DNA of 21,949 nt from the NCBI GenBank assembly GCA_900319885.1, contig ONQH01000001.1, forward strand, positions 1 through 21,949. The letters run 5' to 3'. This document shows, piece after piece, positions 6,521-13,792 of this stretch. The position numbers and the translations under genes were made by a program. Position 1 is the first letter of the stretch; every line of letters begins with the position of its first letter. Source of the DNA: Candidatus Avelusimicrobium ruminicola. Its GTDB lineage: Bacteria > Elusimicrobiota > Elusimicrobia > Elusimicrobiales > Elusimicrobiaceae. The notes beneath the pieces were generated by a model that was not told where the DNA came from, did no database searches, and worked only from the letters and a program-made list of their open reading frames with translations.

Positions 6521-8263
6521 ATGGAAAATAAAGGATATGTATTTATTGAAGGTAAAAAAGTAGCCATTGAAGGAGAGCGCAATTTATTAGAACTCATCCG
6601 TAAGGCTAATTTTAACATTGTTACTTTCTGCTATCACCCGGAACTGGCCGTATACGGGGCCTGCCGGTTGTGCTTGGTAGAAGTAGAAGGGATGGGCATT
6701 GTAGCGTCTTGTACGGTGGCCCCCAAAGACGGGATGAAAGTGCGCGTAAACAGCGACGAAATTCGCCACTTGCGCCGCATCAACTTGGAACTCCTGTTAT
6801 CCTCGGGAAATCACAACTGCACGCTCTGCTCCAAATCCGGCAACTGCAAATTGCAGAAATTAGCCAAAGATATGGACGTGACGGAAATCCGTTTCAAATC
6901 CAAAAAAATTGATAGCCACAAAGACGCCACTTCGCCCGCTTTAGTGCGCGACCACAGCAAATGTATTTTGTGCGGCAACTGCGTACGTATTTGTAACGAA
7001 GTACAAGGCATTGGCGCGATTGACTTTGCGTTCCGCGGGTTCCGCGCTAAAATTGCCACCGCGTTTAACAAAGAATTGGGTGAAAGCCACGAATGTGTGT
7101 CTTGCGGTCAGTGTGCGCGTGTCTGCCCGACGGGTGCGTTAATGCCCAACTCGCAAGAGATTGAAAAAGTATTTGAAGCCATCAATAACCCCAATAAAAA
7201 AGTAGCCGTGCACATCGCGCCGGCGGTGCGTGTAGGTTTGGGCGAAATTTTCGGCCTGCCGCAAGGCAAAAACGTGGATGGTAAAATTGCCGCCGCGTTG
7301 CGTATGCTGGGCTTTGACTATGTGTACGATACGGCTTTCGCGGCCGATTTGACCATTGTGGAAGAAGCCACTGAGTTTATTGAACGCTTCACCAAAAAGG
7401 ACCGCTTGCCGCAACTGACCAGCTGCTGCCCGGCCTGGGTAAATTACGTGGAAAAATACACTCCGGAATTTTTGCCCAACTTGTCCTCTGCACGCTCCCC
7501 GATGCAAATGATGGGACCGGTCATCAAGGCGGACTTTGAGCAAAAAGGCGGCAAACGCGAAGACTTAGTGGTCGTGGCGGTGATGCCGTGCTCTGCCAAA
7601 AAGTATGAAGCCACCCGCGAAGAATTTTCCGTCAAGGGCAACCCCGATACGGACTACGTAGTTACCACCGTGGGCTTGGCCCGTATGATTAAAGAAGCGG
7701 GTATTGATTTTGTCAACTTGGAAAACGAGTGGTTTGATATGCCCTTCGGTACCAAAACCGGGGCGGGTGTCATCTTTGGGGTGTCCGGCGGTGTGATGGA
7801 AGCGGCGCTTCGCTTTGCCTTAGCAGAGTTGGACCCGGAAAATGCCCGCAGCGTCAAATTTGATAGTTTGCGTGCCAGCAGCACCGTGAAGGAAGCCACC
7901 GTCACCGTAGGTGGTGCGCCGATCCGCGTAGCCGTTGTGAGCGGCCTTAAAAATGCCCGCAAATTGTTGGATGATATTAAAGCCGGCAAGAATAAATATG
8001 ACTTTATTGAAGTGATGTCTTGCCAAGGCGGTTGTGTAGCCGGTGCCGGTCAACCCCAGTATGAAGGGTGGGCCCCGCGCAAACGCCGCGCCGAAGGTTT
8101 ATATCAAGAAGATACCGAATTGGCTTATAAGTCACAAGACAATAGTAGCGTGATGGCCTTGTATGGGCGTATCTTTGACAAGATTGGCGGCAAACGTGCC
8201 CACCAACTCTTGCATACGCACTATACGGACCGCAAAGATAGAACCGGTCAAAAAAAGAAATAA
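6521..8263 (+). CDS. hydA: [FeFe] hydrogenase catalytic alpha subunit
   Basis: Catalytic subunit of 580 residues that reduces protons to H2 at the H-cluster. An N-terminal plant-type [2Fe-2S] domain has C37, C48, C51 and C64. A His-Cys3 [4Fe-4S] site follows (H98, C100, C103, C109), then two ferredoxin-type clusters (C148/151/154/158 and C192/195/198/202). The H domain carries all three signatures: TSCCPAW (C302 as probable proton relay, C303 as ligand), MPCSAKKYE (C357) and MSCQGGCVAGAGQP (C501, C505). All expected H-cluster ligands are present, so the enzyme should be active. The length is close to monomeric clostridial enzymes and shorter than Thermotoga HydA, as the extra C-terminal cluster domain is absent. 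AGGAG overlaps the hydB stop, 7 bases before the ATG. The maturases HydE, HydF and HydG are not in the window. Confidence 0.97.
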   Translation: MENKGYVFIEGKKVAIEGERNLLELIRKANFNIVTFCYHPELAVYGACRLCLVEVEGMGIVASCTVAPKDGMKVRVNSDEIRHLRRINLELLLSSGNHNCTLCSKSGNCKLQKLAKDMDVTEIRFKSKKIDSHKDATSPALVRDHSKCILCGNCVRICNEVQGIGAIDFAFRGFRAKIATAFNKELGESHECVSCGQCARVCPTGALMPNSQEIEKVFEAINNPNKKVAVHIAPAVRVGLGEIFGLPQGKNVDGKIAAALRMLGFDYVYDTAFAADLTIVEEATEFIERFTKKDRLPQLTSCCPAWVNYVEKYTPEFLPNLSSARSPMQMMGPVIKADFEQKGGKREDLVVVAVMPCSAKKYEATREEFSVKGNPDTDYVVTTVGLARMIKEAGIDFVNLENEWFDMPFGTKTGAGVIFGVSGGVMEAALRFALAELDPENARSVKFDSLRASSTVKEATVTVGGAPIRVAVVSGLKNARKLLDDIKAGKNKYDFIEVMSCQGGCVAGAGQPQYEGWAPRKRRAEGLYQEDTELAYKSQDNSSVMALYGRIFDKIGGKRAHQLLHTHYTDRKDRTGQKKK

Positions 8264-8276
8264 AAAGATTGAAACT

Positions 8277-8306
8277 AAAAACCCCCGAGCAATCGGGGGT
8301 TTTTTG
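8277..8306. terminator. Rho-independent terminator after hydA, probably bidirectional
   Basis: CCCCCGA (8282-8288) pairs with TCGGGGG (8293-8299) around a GCAA tetraloop. A-rich sequence flanks the left and a T run flanks the right, so flanking A-T pairs extend the stem. It works in the plus direction for hydCBA. Read in reverse it also ends in T's, so it can serve mrp, whose stop is at 8317. Confidence 0.92.
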
Positions 8307-8316
8307 TGGGTCCGTG

Positions 8317-9147
8317 TTATTTTTGAATAGACTCTATGGCTTGCAATACGCCTTCCAACTGCTCCAGGTGAATCCCTTCAATCCCGCCGCGGTCTGCGGC
8401 GGCGGCCAAGGCCGGGTTTAGGGGCAGGCGGGCCGTGGCGTCAATCTGGTATTTCCGGGCGAGCGTTGCGGCTTGGCTCTTGCCAAAAATTTCGTGTTCT
8501 TTGCCGCAATCGGGGCAGGTAAAATAACTCATATTTTCCACCAGCGCGGTAAGAGGCAAGTTCATCGTGCGGGCCATTTTGACCGCCTTTTCTACAATCA
8601 TCCCCACCAGTTCTTGCGGAGTAGAAACAAATACAATCCCGTCTACCGGTAAACTTTGAAAAACCGTCAGTGTCGTGTCGCCCGTACCGGGGGGCATATC
8701 TACAAATAAAATGTCTACATTGTCCCAAATGACTTCCGTCCAAAATTGTTTGACTGTCCCCGTGATTAACGGGCCGCGCCAAATAACCGGGTCGGTTTGG
8801 TCGTCCAGTAACAAGTTGAGTGACATCAACTGTACCCCACTGGGGCTACATACCGGATATACGCCGCTTTGATCGCCCTGGGCGCGTTCGTGCACGCCAA
8901 ACATCTTGGGGATAGAAGGCCCGGTAATATCGGCATCCAATACGGCGGCTTGCAATCCCTTTTTTTGCGCCGCGGCGGCTAAGAGTGCGGTAACCATAGA
9001 TTTACCCACACCGCCTTTGCCGCTACACACCGCGATTACTTTTTGTACGCGTGCGTGCGGGTTGAGTTTTTCCAGTAAACTTTGTGGGGTGGTGCGTTCG
9101 GCGCAGTGTTGGGCGCAGGAACTACAATCGTGGGAACAATCGGCCAT
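8317..9147 (-). CDS. mrp: Mrp/NBP35-family P-loop ATPase, Fe-S cluster carrier
   Basis: Cytoplasmic ATPase of 276 residues that binds and passes on [4Fe-4S] clusters. The deviant Walker A is GKGGVGKS, followed by AVLDADITGPSIPKMFG (switch I region) and VDMPPGTGD. The bridging-cluster pair CPDC lies in the C-terminal part (YFTCPDCGKEHEIFG). The N terminus carries four closely spaced Cys, MADCSHDCSSCAQHC, the extra N-terminal cluster motif of NBP35-like members in anaerobes. I chose the ATG at 9147 because AAAGGAG lies 7 bases upstream. The open frame extends 19 codons further, but that would run into the hairpin. It lies just downstream of tRNA-His and is convergent with hydA. A role in supplying hydrogenase or dehydratase clusters is inference from context. 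Confidence 0.92.
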   Translation of the reverse strand: MADCSHDCSSCAQHCAERTTPQSLLEKLNPHARVQKVIAVCSGKGGVGKSMVTALLAAAAQKKGLQAAVLDADITGPSIPKMFGVHERAQGDQSGVYPVCSPSGVQLMSLNLLLDDQTDPVIWRGPLITGTVKQFWTEVIWDNVDILFVDMPPGTGDTTLTVFQSLPVDGIVFVSTPQELVGMIVEKAVKMARTMNLPLTALVENMSYFTCPDCGKEHEIFGKSQAATLARKYQIDATARLPLNPALAAAADRGGIEGIHLEQLEGVLQAIESIQK

Positions 9148-9164
9148 AAAAATCTCCTTTGGGT

Positions 9165-9196
9165 ATAATAAAAACTCCGACGGGTATCCGCCGGAG
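9165..9196 (-). terminator. Intrinsic terminator of tRNA-His
   Basis: On the minus strand CTCCGGCGG (9196-9188) pairs with CCGTCGGAG (9183-9175), with one G-U pair and a 4-base loop. TTTTTATTAT follows. It starts 8 bases after the CCA end of the tRNA and stops just before the ribosome binding site of mrp, so it separates the two genes or acts as an attenuator. Confidence 0.8.
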
Positions 9197-9204
9197 AGAA
9201 TCAT

Positions 9205-9282
9205 TGGGGTGGATGACGAGATTTGAACCCGCGACCTCCGGTTCCACAGACCGGCGCTCTAACCAGCTGAGCTACATCCACC
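9205..9282 (-). tRNA. tRNA-His (anticodon GTG)
   Basis: The minus strand folds as a full cloverleaf. The acceptor stem is GGTGGATG with CATCCACC, including the extra G(-1) paired to C73 that is specific to tRNA-His. The D arm is GCTCAGCTGGTTAGAGC. The anticodon arm is CCGGT-CTGTGGA-ACCGG with anticodon GTG at 9247-9245. The T arm is GCGGG-TTCAAAT-CTCGT. The CCA end is encoded (9207-9205). A promoter lies 17 bases upstream and a terminator follows. Confidence 0.97.
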
Positions 9283-9298
9283 ATAAATCACTATTTCT

Positions 9299-9327
9299 AT
9301 TCTAGCAAATTAGGGCTTGCGGCGCAA
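9299..9327 (-). promoter_or_regulatory. Promoter of tRNA-His
   Basis: On the minus strand TTGCGC (9327-9322) and TAGAAT (9304-9299) are spaced by 17 bases, and TGC directly before the -10 makes it an extended element. The predicted start near 9292 gives a short 5' leader before the tRNA. It sits right after the GT9 stop codon at 9333. Confidence 0.65.
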
Positions 9328-9332
9328 CCTGG

Positions 9333-10328
9333 CTACGGGGTTTTTGTCGTTTGAGATAACAGCGTTTGAATCTCTTGCAGGCGCGGGGGGACCAGGGCCC
9401 AGTCAAAACGGTTAATATCCTCGCGGGCGGTTTCCACAATAACAGCGCGCGGATTGTTGGGTGCGTTATAGACCGAGAGAGTATTGTAGAACACCAGCGT
9501 GGGTTTTTGAAATCCGGCGGCAATATGTACAACGGAAGTGTCCGGTGTGACCACAAATTCGGCCCGGCGGACCCACTCAAATAATTCAAATAAACTGCGG
9601 GTAGATTTGAGGTGTACGTTAGGTATATTTTCAAAGACCGCTTGCCAATGCGCGTGCGTGGCCGGGCTTACCGCCACCACAATCGGCAGCGAAAAAGAGC
9701 CTAAAAGCGAACACAACTGCCCCAGCGTCTTGGGAGAGAAACGTCTTTTGGCGGTAGAGCCGGAAGGGTTGAGTAAGATAAATTTATCCAATTGATGCGC
9801 GTGCAAATACGTTTGCACTTCTTGTTGGTCTTCCGGGCGGATCGGCAGGTCGTACGATTTATCCGGATTGGCAATCCCCAGGAGTTTCAAAATGGCTTGT
9901 TCGTGGTCGCTACCGTGTTTGTGCGGCGCCCCAAAGGGTTTAACGGGACTTGTGAAACAATCTAATACGCGCTCACCGCCGGCTAACCACTTAAACAAGC
10001 GCCAGTTTTTGTAGTCTTTGTCCGAACTGTCCAGCACTAAGTCAAATTTACAGCGGCGTAATTTCAACCCGTACCCAATCAGCGTCAGCCAGCGTTGGTT
10101 CGGGTGGATGTGTTTGGGGATGGGGAGTTTAATAATTTGGTCAATGTAGGGGTTGTCTTTTAGAAATTCATACCCGGTGCCAAAACAAACTACCGAGATT
10201 TGTGCCTGCGCGTTGGCTTGCTTGATATTGCGGTAGCAACACGAAGAAATCAGTGCGTCGCCCAGCGTTCCTTCCCCGCGACAAATTAAAATGTTACGTA
10301 ACTGGTGAATATCGGGAATTTGTTTCAT
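9333..10328 (-). CDS. Glycosyltransferase family 9 (heptosyltransferase-like)
   Basis: Protein of 331 residues with the GT9 (ADP-heptose:LPS heptosyltransferase) pattern. The N-terminal loop is RGEGTLGDALISS (18-30). The sugar-nucleotide domain begins with FILLNPSGSTAKRRFSP (183-199). The family's closing motif appears as FVVTPDTSVVHIAAG (258-272), followed by PTLVFYNT. It would add a heptose or similar sugar to LPS core at the inner face of the cytoplasmic membrane; donor and acceptor cannot be read. The start at 10328 is 2 bases after the upstream stop. The open frame reaches 10424, but the added 32 residues lie inside the Cache gene and look non-conserved. It is the last gene of the sdaA operon. 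Confidence 0.85.
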   Translation of the reverse strand: MKQIPDIHQLRNILICRGEGTLGDALISSCCYRNIKQANAQAQISVVCFGTGYEFLKDNPYIDQIIKLPIPKHIHPNQRWLTLIGYGLKLRRCKFDLVLDSSDKDYKNWRLFKWLAGGERVLDCFTSPVKPFGAPHKHGSDHEQAILKLLGIANPDKSYDLPIRPEDQQEVQTYLHAHQLDKFILLNPSGSTAKRRFSPKTLGQLCSLLGSFSLPIVVAVSPATHAHWQAVFENIPNVHLKSTRSLFELFEWVRRAEFVVTPDTSVVHIAAGFQKPTLVFYNTLSVYNAPNNPRAVIVETAREDINRFDWALVPPRLQEIQTLLSQTTKTP

Positions 10329-10330
10329 AC

Positions 10331-11287
10331 CTATTGGGGGGAAGAAAGTTCCTGACGTAATGCCGGCCAGACCCGGCATAAATATAACCCCAGCACAAAA
10401 CCGGCCAGTGCAATAAATGAACAAATAATCGGTAAAATAGTTACAAAGTTATTCGTTACTTTGGTGAGGTGTGCTTCCGGCACGACGCAAATTAAATACC
10501 AGTCGTTAATGGGAATCGGCTGATACCCAATATACAGCGTGCCGCGCTTGTGGGACTGGTAGGCAATAACGCCGCTTTTGCGGGCTTCAAAATCGGTAAG
10601 CACTTGGTGGCGCAAAGCGTGGTCCGGGTCATCTGGCATATCAAAGATGTTGTACAGCCCGCTTATGGCGTCTTTGTGGAAAGATTCTACCACTTTGTCT
10701 CCGTTGGCGCGGACCAGCATAGAATAACCCATCCCGCCAAATGATTGCATATCCAGCAGTTTGGCAAAATCGGCTGTATTGCGCGTGCCCATCAGCACGC
10801 CAATCGTTTCACCATTACGTATGACGGGGGCGGCCTCTACTAAAATGTTCGTGCGGTCCAGCATGTCCTGCCCGCGGTTGGAAATATTGGGCGTGCCGGC
10901 CATAGCTAGTTGAAAATGATGGGTTTTGGAAAGTTCCAAAAACGAACCGTCATCTAATAGGGTGGAACCGTCCGGCTTGGAGAATTCCAAATTCTTATAA
11001 TGGTTTTGCTTGCGTTGTGCTTGTAAGAAAGTGAGTAATTCTTCCTGGGAGGGGGTGGGGAGTAAACTGAGCGAAGTGGCAATAGAGGATAGTAAATCCA
11101 AATCTTCGTGCACTTGCATTTCCACGTGGCGCGCGTCCTGCGCGGCAAATTCCTTCAAAATAAGTAACGTCTCTGTTTTTAGTTTGGTGTTTAATTGGTG
11201 TACATACCACACAATGCCGGTAGAAGCCAGGCCGGTACAAAGTAAAATAACAGCCGCGCATTGTGTCAGTGAAAATGATTTTTTCAT
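10331..11287 (-). CDS. Membrane-anchored Cache-domain protein without output domain
   Basis: Protein of 318 residues. A membrane segment at about 8-29 is followed by a periplasmic double-Cache-like domain. Recognisable blocks are APVIRNGETIGVLMGT, FGGMGYSMLVRANGDKVVES and the closing YIGYQPIPINDWYLICVVP. A second membrane segment spans about 283-307. The protein then ends in about 11 residues (ending RQELSSPQ). In relatives this is where a HAMP, GGDEF, histidine kinase or chemoreceptor part begins, and none is present. The start ATG overlaps the sdaA stop (ATGA), and AGGAG lies 10 bases upstream, so translation is coupled to serine dehydratase. Small-ligand sensing, perhaps of an amino acid, is inference. 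How a signal would leave the protein is not visible. Confidence 0.75.
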   Translation of the reverse strand: MKKSFSLTQCAAVILLCTGLASTGIVWYVHQLNTKLKTETLLILKEFAAQDARHVEMQVHEDLDLLSSIATSLSLLPTPSQEELLTFLQAQRKQNHYKNLEFSKPDGSTLLDDGSFLELSKTHHFQLAMAGTPNISNRGQDMLDRTNILVEAAPVIRNGETIGVLMGTRNTADFAKLLDMQSFGGMGYSMLVRANGDKVVESFHKDAISGLYNIFDMPDDPDHALRHQVLTDFEARKSGVIAYQSHKRGTLYIGYQPIPINDWYLICVVPEAHLTKVTNNFVTILPIICSFIALAGFVLGLYLCRVWPALRQELSSPQ

Positions 11288-12546
11288 GCTTTTTTACTCC
11301 TGTCTGTAGTTTTACGCAAGCGAGGTTTACGCTTAAAGCGGAAAAGTTTTTTCTTAAAGAACCGTGCCAAACCGCCTTTGGCCGTTTCGCGATATTCTTT
11401 TTTCATATCCAGGCCGGTTTGCATCATGGTAGCCAGTACATGATCGTACGAAATGCGGTGTTCCCCGTCGGAAATGAGGGCATACGTCGCACAATCCAGC
11501 GCGCGCGACGCCGCCAACGCATTACGTTCTATGCACGGAATTTGTACAAGTCCGTCTACTGGGTCACACGTAAGGCCCAAGTGGTGCTCTAATCCCATTT
11601 CCGCCGCGTACGCAATACGCCGGTTATCGCCGCCTTCTAATTGGCACGCGGCCGCAGCCGCCATGGCACACGCCACGCCGATTTCACCCTGGCACCCTAC
11701 TTCCGCGCCGGAAATAGACGCATTGGTTTTGGCTAAGTTGCCAAAAATTCCCGCGGTCGCCAACGCGTGGATAATGGTGCTGTCTTCAAAACCGTAAATT
11801 TCCTGAATTTGCCGGCATACCGCTGGTACCACGCCGCTTGATCCGCACGTGGGGGCCGTTACCACTTGCCCGCCGGAAGCGTTTTCTTCTGCGCAGGCTA
11901 ATGCGTAGGCAAACAAATTATTCATGCGGCGTAAATATTGCGGGGAGTGCTCGGCATTGTGTAAATAGCGGCGGGCCTTGCGCTCCAAATTTAAGGAACC
12001 GGGCAGTACGCCGCGCTTGTCCAGTCCGCGTTGCATGGTTTCTTGCATGGTTTTCCAAACGGTGGCAAGATAGTCCCAAATTTCTGGGCCTTCGCACTCT
12101 TCCACATATTCCCAAAGTAACATGCGGTGTTGGGCGGTGTAGTCCAAAATTTCTGCCATGGAGCGGTGCGGATAGACGTTTGCGGGCAGTTGGGTCTCGT
12201 GATGCTCGGCACGGATTTCGCCCCCGCCGATGCTGTACATGGTTTCTTGCGCAATAATATGGTCGGCCTTGTCTAACGCTTGCAACTGCAAGGCGTTGGG
12301 GTGTTCGGGTAGAAAAACGGTGGGTTCCCACGCAATCGTTACTGGACGGGGTTCAAAACCTTCTTTAATTGCAAAATCGGTTAAATGCCCTTTGCCCGTG
12401 GCGGCCAGTGAACCGTATAAGGTTACTTTGAAAGAAGCGGCCTGTGGATATGCGGCCGAAAATTGTTCGGCTGCTTTACGCGGCCCCATGGTGTGACTGC
12501 TGGAAGGCCCCATGCCTATTTTGTATAAGTGTTTTAACGATTGCAT
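11284..12546 (-). CDS. sdaA: L-serine ammonia-lyase, iron-sulfur-dependent, single chain
   Basis: Enzyme of 420 residues that deaminates L-serine to pyruvate and ammonia with a [4Fe-4S] cluster. The beta-type domain opens with GPSSSHTMGP (13-22). The alpha-type domain has TAPTCGSSG (230-238) and the cluster ligands C285, C327 and C338; their spacing of 42 and 11 equals that known for bacterial SdaA. The C terminus is odd: after KGGLA comes a tail of about 26 residues with 14 Lys or Arg and no Cys, where some characterised enzymes end in a cysteine that caps the cluster. GGGGGA lies before the start, and a TATGAT -10 box is about 25 bases upstream. It is the first gene of a coupled operon with the Cache protein and GT9, and divergent from mntP. 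Confidence 0.93.
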   Translation of the reverse strand: MQSLKHLYKIGMGPSSSHTMGPRKAAEQFSAAYPQAASFKVTLYGSLAATGKGHLTDFAIKEGFEPRPVTIAWEPTVFLPEHPNALQLQALDKADHIIAQETMYSIGGGEIRAEHHETQLPANVYPHRSMAEILDYTAQHRMLLWEYVEECEGPEIWDYLATVWKTMQETMQRGLDKRGVLPGSLNLERKARRYLHNAEHSPQYLRRMNNLFAYALACAEENASGGQVVTAPTCGSSGVVPAVCRQIQEIYGFEDSTIIHALATAGIFGNLAKTNASISGAEVGCQGEIGVACAMAAAAACQLEGGDNRRIAYAAEMGLEHHLGLTCDPVDGLVQIPCIERNALAASRALDCATYALISDGEHRISYDHVLATMMQTGLDMKKEYRETAKGGLARFFKKKLFRFKRKPRLRKTTDRSKKA

Positions 12547-12558
12547 CTATTTTCCCCC

Positions 12559-12580
12559 ATTATGAAAATGGTATCATAAT
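12559..12580. promoter_or_regulatory. Divergent promoter region of sdaA and mntP with inverted repeat
   Basis: The 40-base gap contains ATTATGA (12559-12565) and TCATAAT (12574-12580), a perfect 7-bp dyad with an 8-base spacer. On the minus strand TATGAT (12578-12573) is a good -10 for sdaA, with a leader of about 20 bases. On the plus strand the extended TGG-TATCAT (12569-12577) or CATAAT (12575-12580) lies 6-9 bases from the mntP ATG, so that transcript would be almost leaderless. The dyad may simply come from the overlapping -10 boxes. Confidence 0.45.
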
Positions 12581-12586
12581 TTTACG

Positions 12587-13150
12587 ATGAATATGTTATC
12601 TTCTTTGCTGGTGGCGGTCGGCCTTTCTATGGATAACCTGGCGGTTACGACCTCGGCCGGGTGTGCCGGGCAACTTGCCGGGCACACGCGTACGTTGTGG
12701 CAAGTGAGTCTGCTGTTTGCGGCGGCGCATTTTGGGATGTTTGCACTGGGGTTTGAAGGGGGAATTTTATTGCACGCGGGACAGGCACTAGCCCCGTGGT
12801 TAGCGTGCGGTATTTTAGTATTTATCGGTGGACGGATGATCCAAAGTGCCTTGGCTAAAAAACCGCAAGCACAGCCGACTATTTTTAATTCGTTTTCCAC
12901 CCAAATTATGCTGGCACTGGCTACCAGCGTGGATGCCCTGTTTGTAGGAACGGGGTTGGCTTTTACGGCGGCGGCTTTTTGGCAAACGGTTCTTTGTTTG
13001 GTAATTAGTGTATTTATCACCAGTTTGTGTGGGTTTTATTTGGGGCGTTATTTGGGTAATAAATTCGGCCGAAATATGGAAATAATAGGGGGAAGTATTT
13101 TGGTGTTTTTGGGGATGAAGGTATTGCTAGAAGGGGTAGGCATTTGGTAG
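12587..13150 (+). CDS. mntP: MntP-family manganese efflux protein
   Basis: Six-segment inner membrane protein of 187 residues, the normal size of MntP (DUF204). The two internal half-repeats each have the family's acidic motif: GLSMDNLAV (D16) and ATSVDALFVG (D116). GGRMI in segment three and the closing GSILVFLGMKVLLEG also fit. Known members export Mn2+ to avoid toxicity. No Shine-Dalgarno precedes the ATG, but a -10 box is 6-9 bases away. No yybP-ykoY riboswitch can fit in the 40-base upstream gap, so regulation differs from many mntP genes. A second, diverged family member follows 30 bases downstream. Confidence 0.85.
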   Translation: MNMLSSLLVAVGLSMDNLAVTTSAGCAGQLAGHTRTLWQVSLLFAAAHFGMFALGFEGGILLHAGQALAPWLACGILVFIGGRMIQSALAKKPQAQPTIFNSFSTQIMLALATSVDALFVGTGLAFTAAAFWQTVLCLVISVFITSLCGFYLGRYLGNKFGRNMEIIGGSILVFLGMKVLLEGVGIW

Positions 13151-13180
13151 AATTACGGTATCTTAAACGCGAGGTGTCTT

Positions 13181-13738
13181 ATGGGCATTATATCGGTAAT
13201 TATTATCTTTATTTGTATTTGTGTGGACAATATGGTCAGTGCCAATATGTCTGCTGTTAAAATGACAAAAGAAAATAAAAGCATTTTCTCTGTCAAAATG
13301 GCCATTGTCTTTACTATTTTTAATGTGCTCTTGTTTGGGCTGGGATATATTTTGAGCATCATCTTCTTCCGTCGTTGGGTCTATTTTGCCCACAACTGGG
13401 TAGCCTTTGCGTTTTTGCTGTTGTTAGGGATTAAACTGATGTTGGAATCTATTGAAAAATCGCCCAGTTTCGGGGATGTGGACGCTGGCGACAACTGGAA
13501 ATTGGCCAAAGTGTCTGCGGTTATCGGTCTAAACAGTTTGCTGGTCGGCTACGCTATGGAAACGATGGATGTGACCTTCTTCCCGGAAGTGGTGTTACTG
13601 CTTATCATTACGTTTGTGATGAGTTTGTTAGGTTCCCACTTAGGGGGCGAACAAATCAAAAATTTGTTTAGCAAAAAATTGGAATTAGTGGCTGGAATTG
13701 TGCTGATTATTATGGGCATCCGGCTCATTATGATTTAA
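13181..13738 (+). CDS. Diverged MntP-like membrane protein, tandem paralogue
   Basis: Membrane protein of 185 residues with about six hydrophobic segments, aligning end to end with the MntP neighbour. The first motif is kept (CICVDNMVSANMS, D16). In the second half-repeat the motif reads GLNSLLVGYAM, so Asn118 stands where MntP has the ion-binding Asp. The closing GIVLIIMGIRLIMI corresponds to the family's last segment. GAGGTG provides a ribosome binding site 6 bases before the ATG. It probably shares the transcript with mntP and may be a partner or a transporter of other specificity; neither can be shown. A terminator follows directly. Confidence 0.65.
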   Translation: MGIISVIIIFICICVDNMVSANMSAVKMTKENKSIFSVKMAIVFTIFNVLLFGLGYILSIIFFRRWVYFAHNWVAFAFLLLLGIKLMLESIEKSPSFGDVDAGDNWKLAKVSAVIGLNSLLVGYAMETMDVTFFPEVVLLLIITFVMSLLGSHLGGEQIKNLFSKKLELVAGIVLIIMGIRLIMI

Positions 13739-13755
13739 CCGTTTGAAATAACACA

Positions 13756-13785
13756 AAGGGCGCCTTGCGGGGCGCCCTTCTTTTT
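13756..13785. terminator. Terminator between the MntP-like gene and the nudix gene
   Basis: AAGGGCGCC (13756-13764) pairs with GGCGCCCTT (13771-13779) around a 6-base loop, then CTTTTT follows on the plus strand. In reverse the stem is followed by TGTGTTATTT, so it could also end the gatC-gatA-nudix transcript on the minus strand, whose stop is at 13793. Confidence 0.85.
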
Positions 13786-13792
13786 GGGAAAA

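Noticed and set aside
9153..9165. TATTAT near the mrp start as its -10 box
   Set aside because: It belongs to the T run of the tRNA terminator, and transcription would start inside the ribosome binding site.
9148..9204. Upstream extension of mrp by 19 codons
   Set aside because: It would start next to the tRNA end and pass through the terminator hairpin; AAAGGAG fits the start at 9147.
10329..10424. Upstream extension of GT9 by 32 codons
   Set aside because: It overlaps the end of the Cache gene and has no conserved residues; the internal ATG lies 2 bases after the upstream stop in the operon pattern.
12547..12586. yybP-ykoY manganese riboswitch before mntP
   Set aside because: The gap is only 40 bases, much too short for that aptamer.
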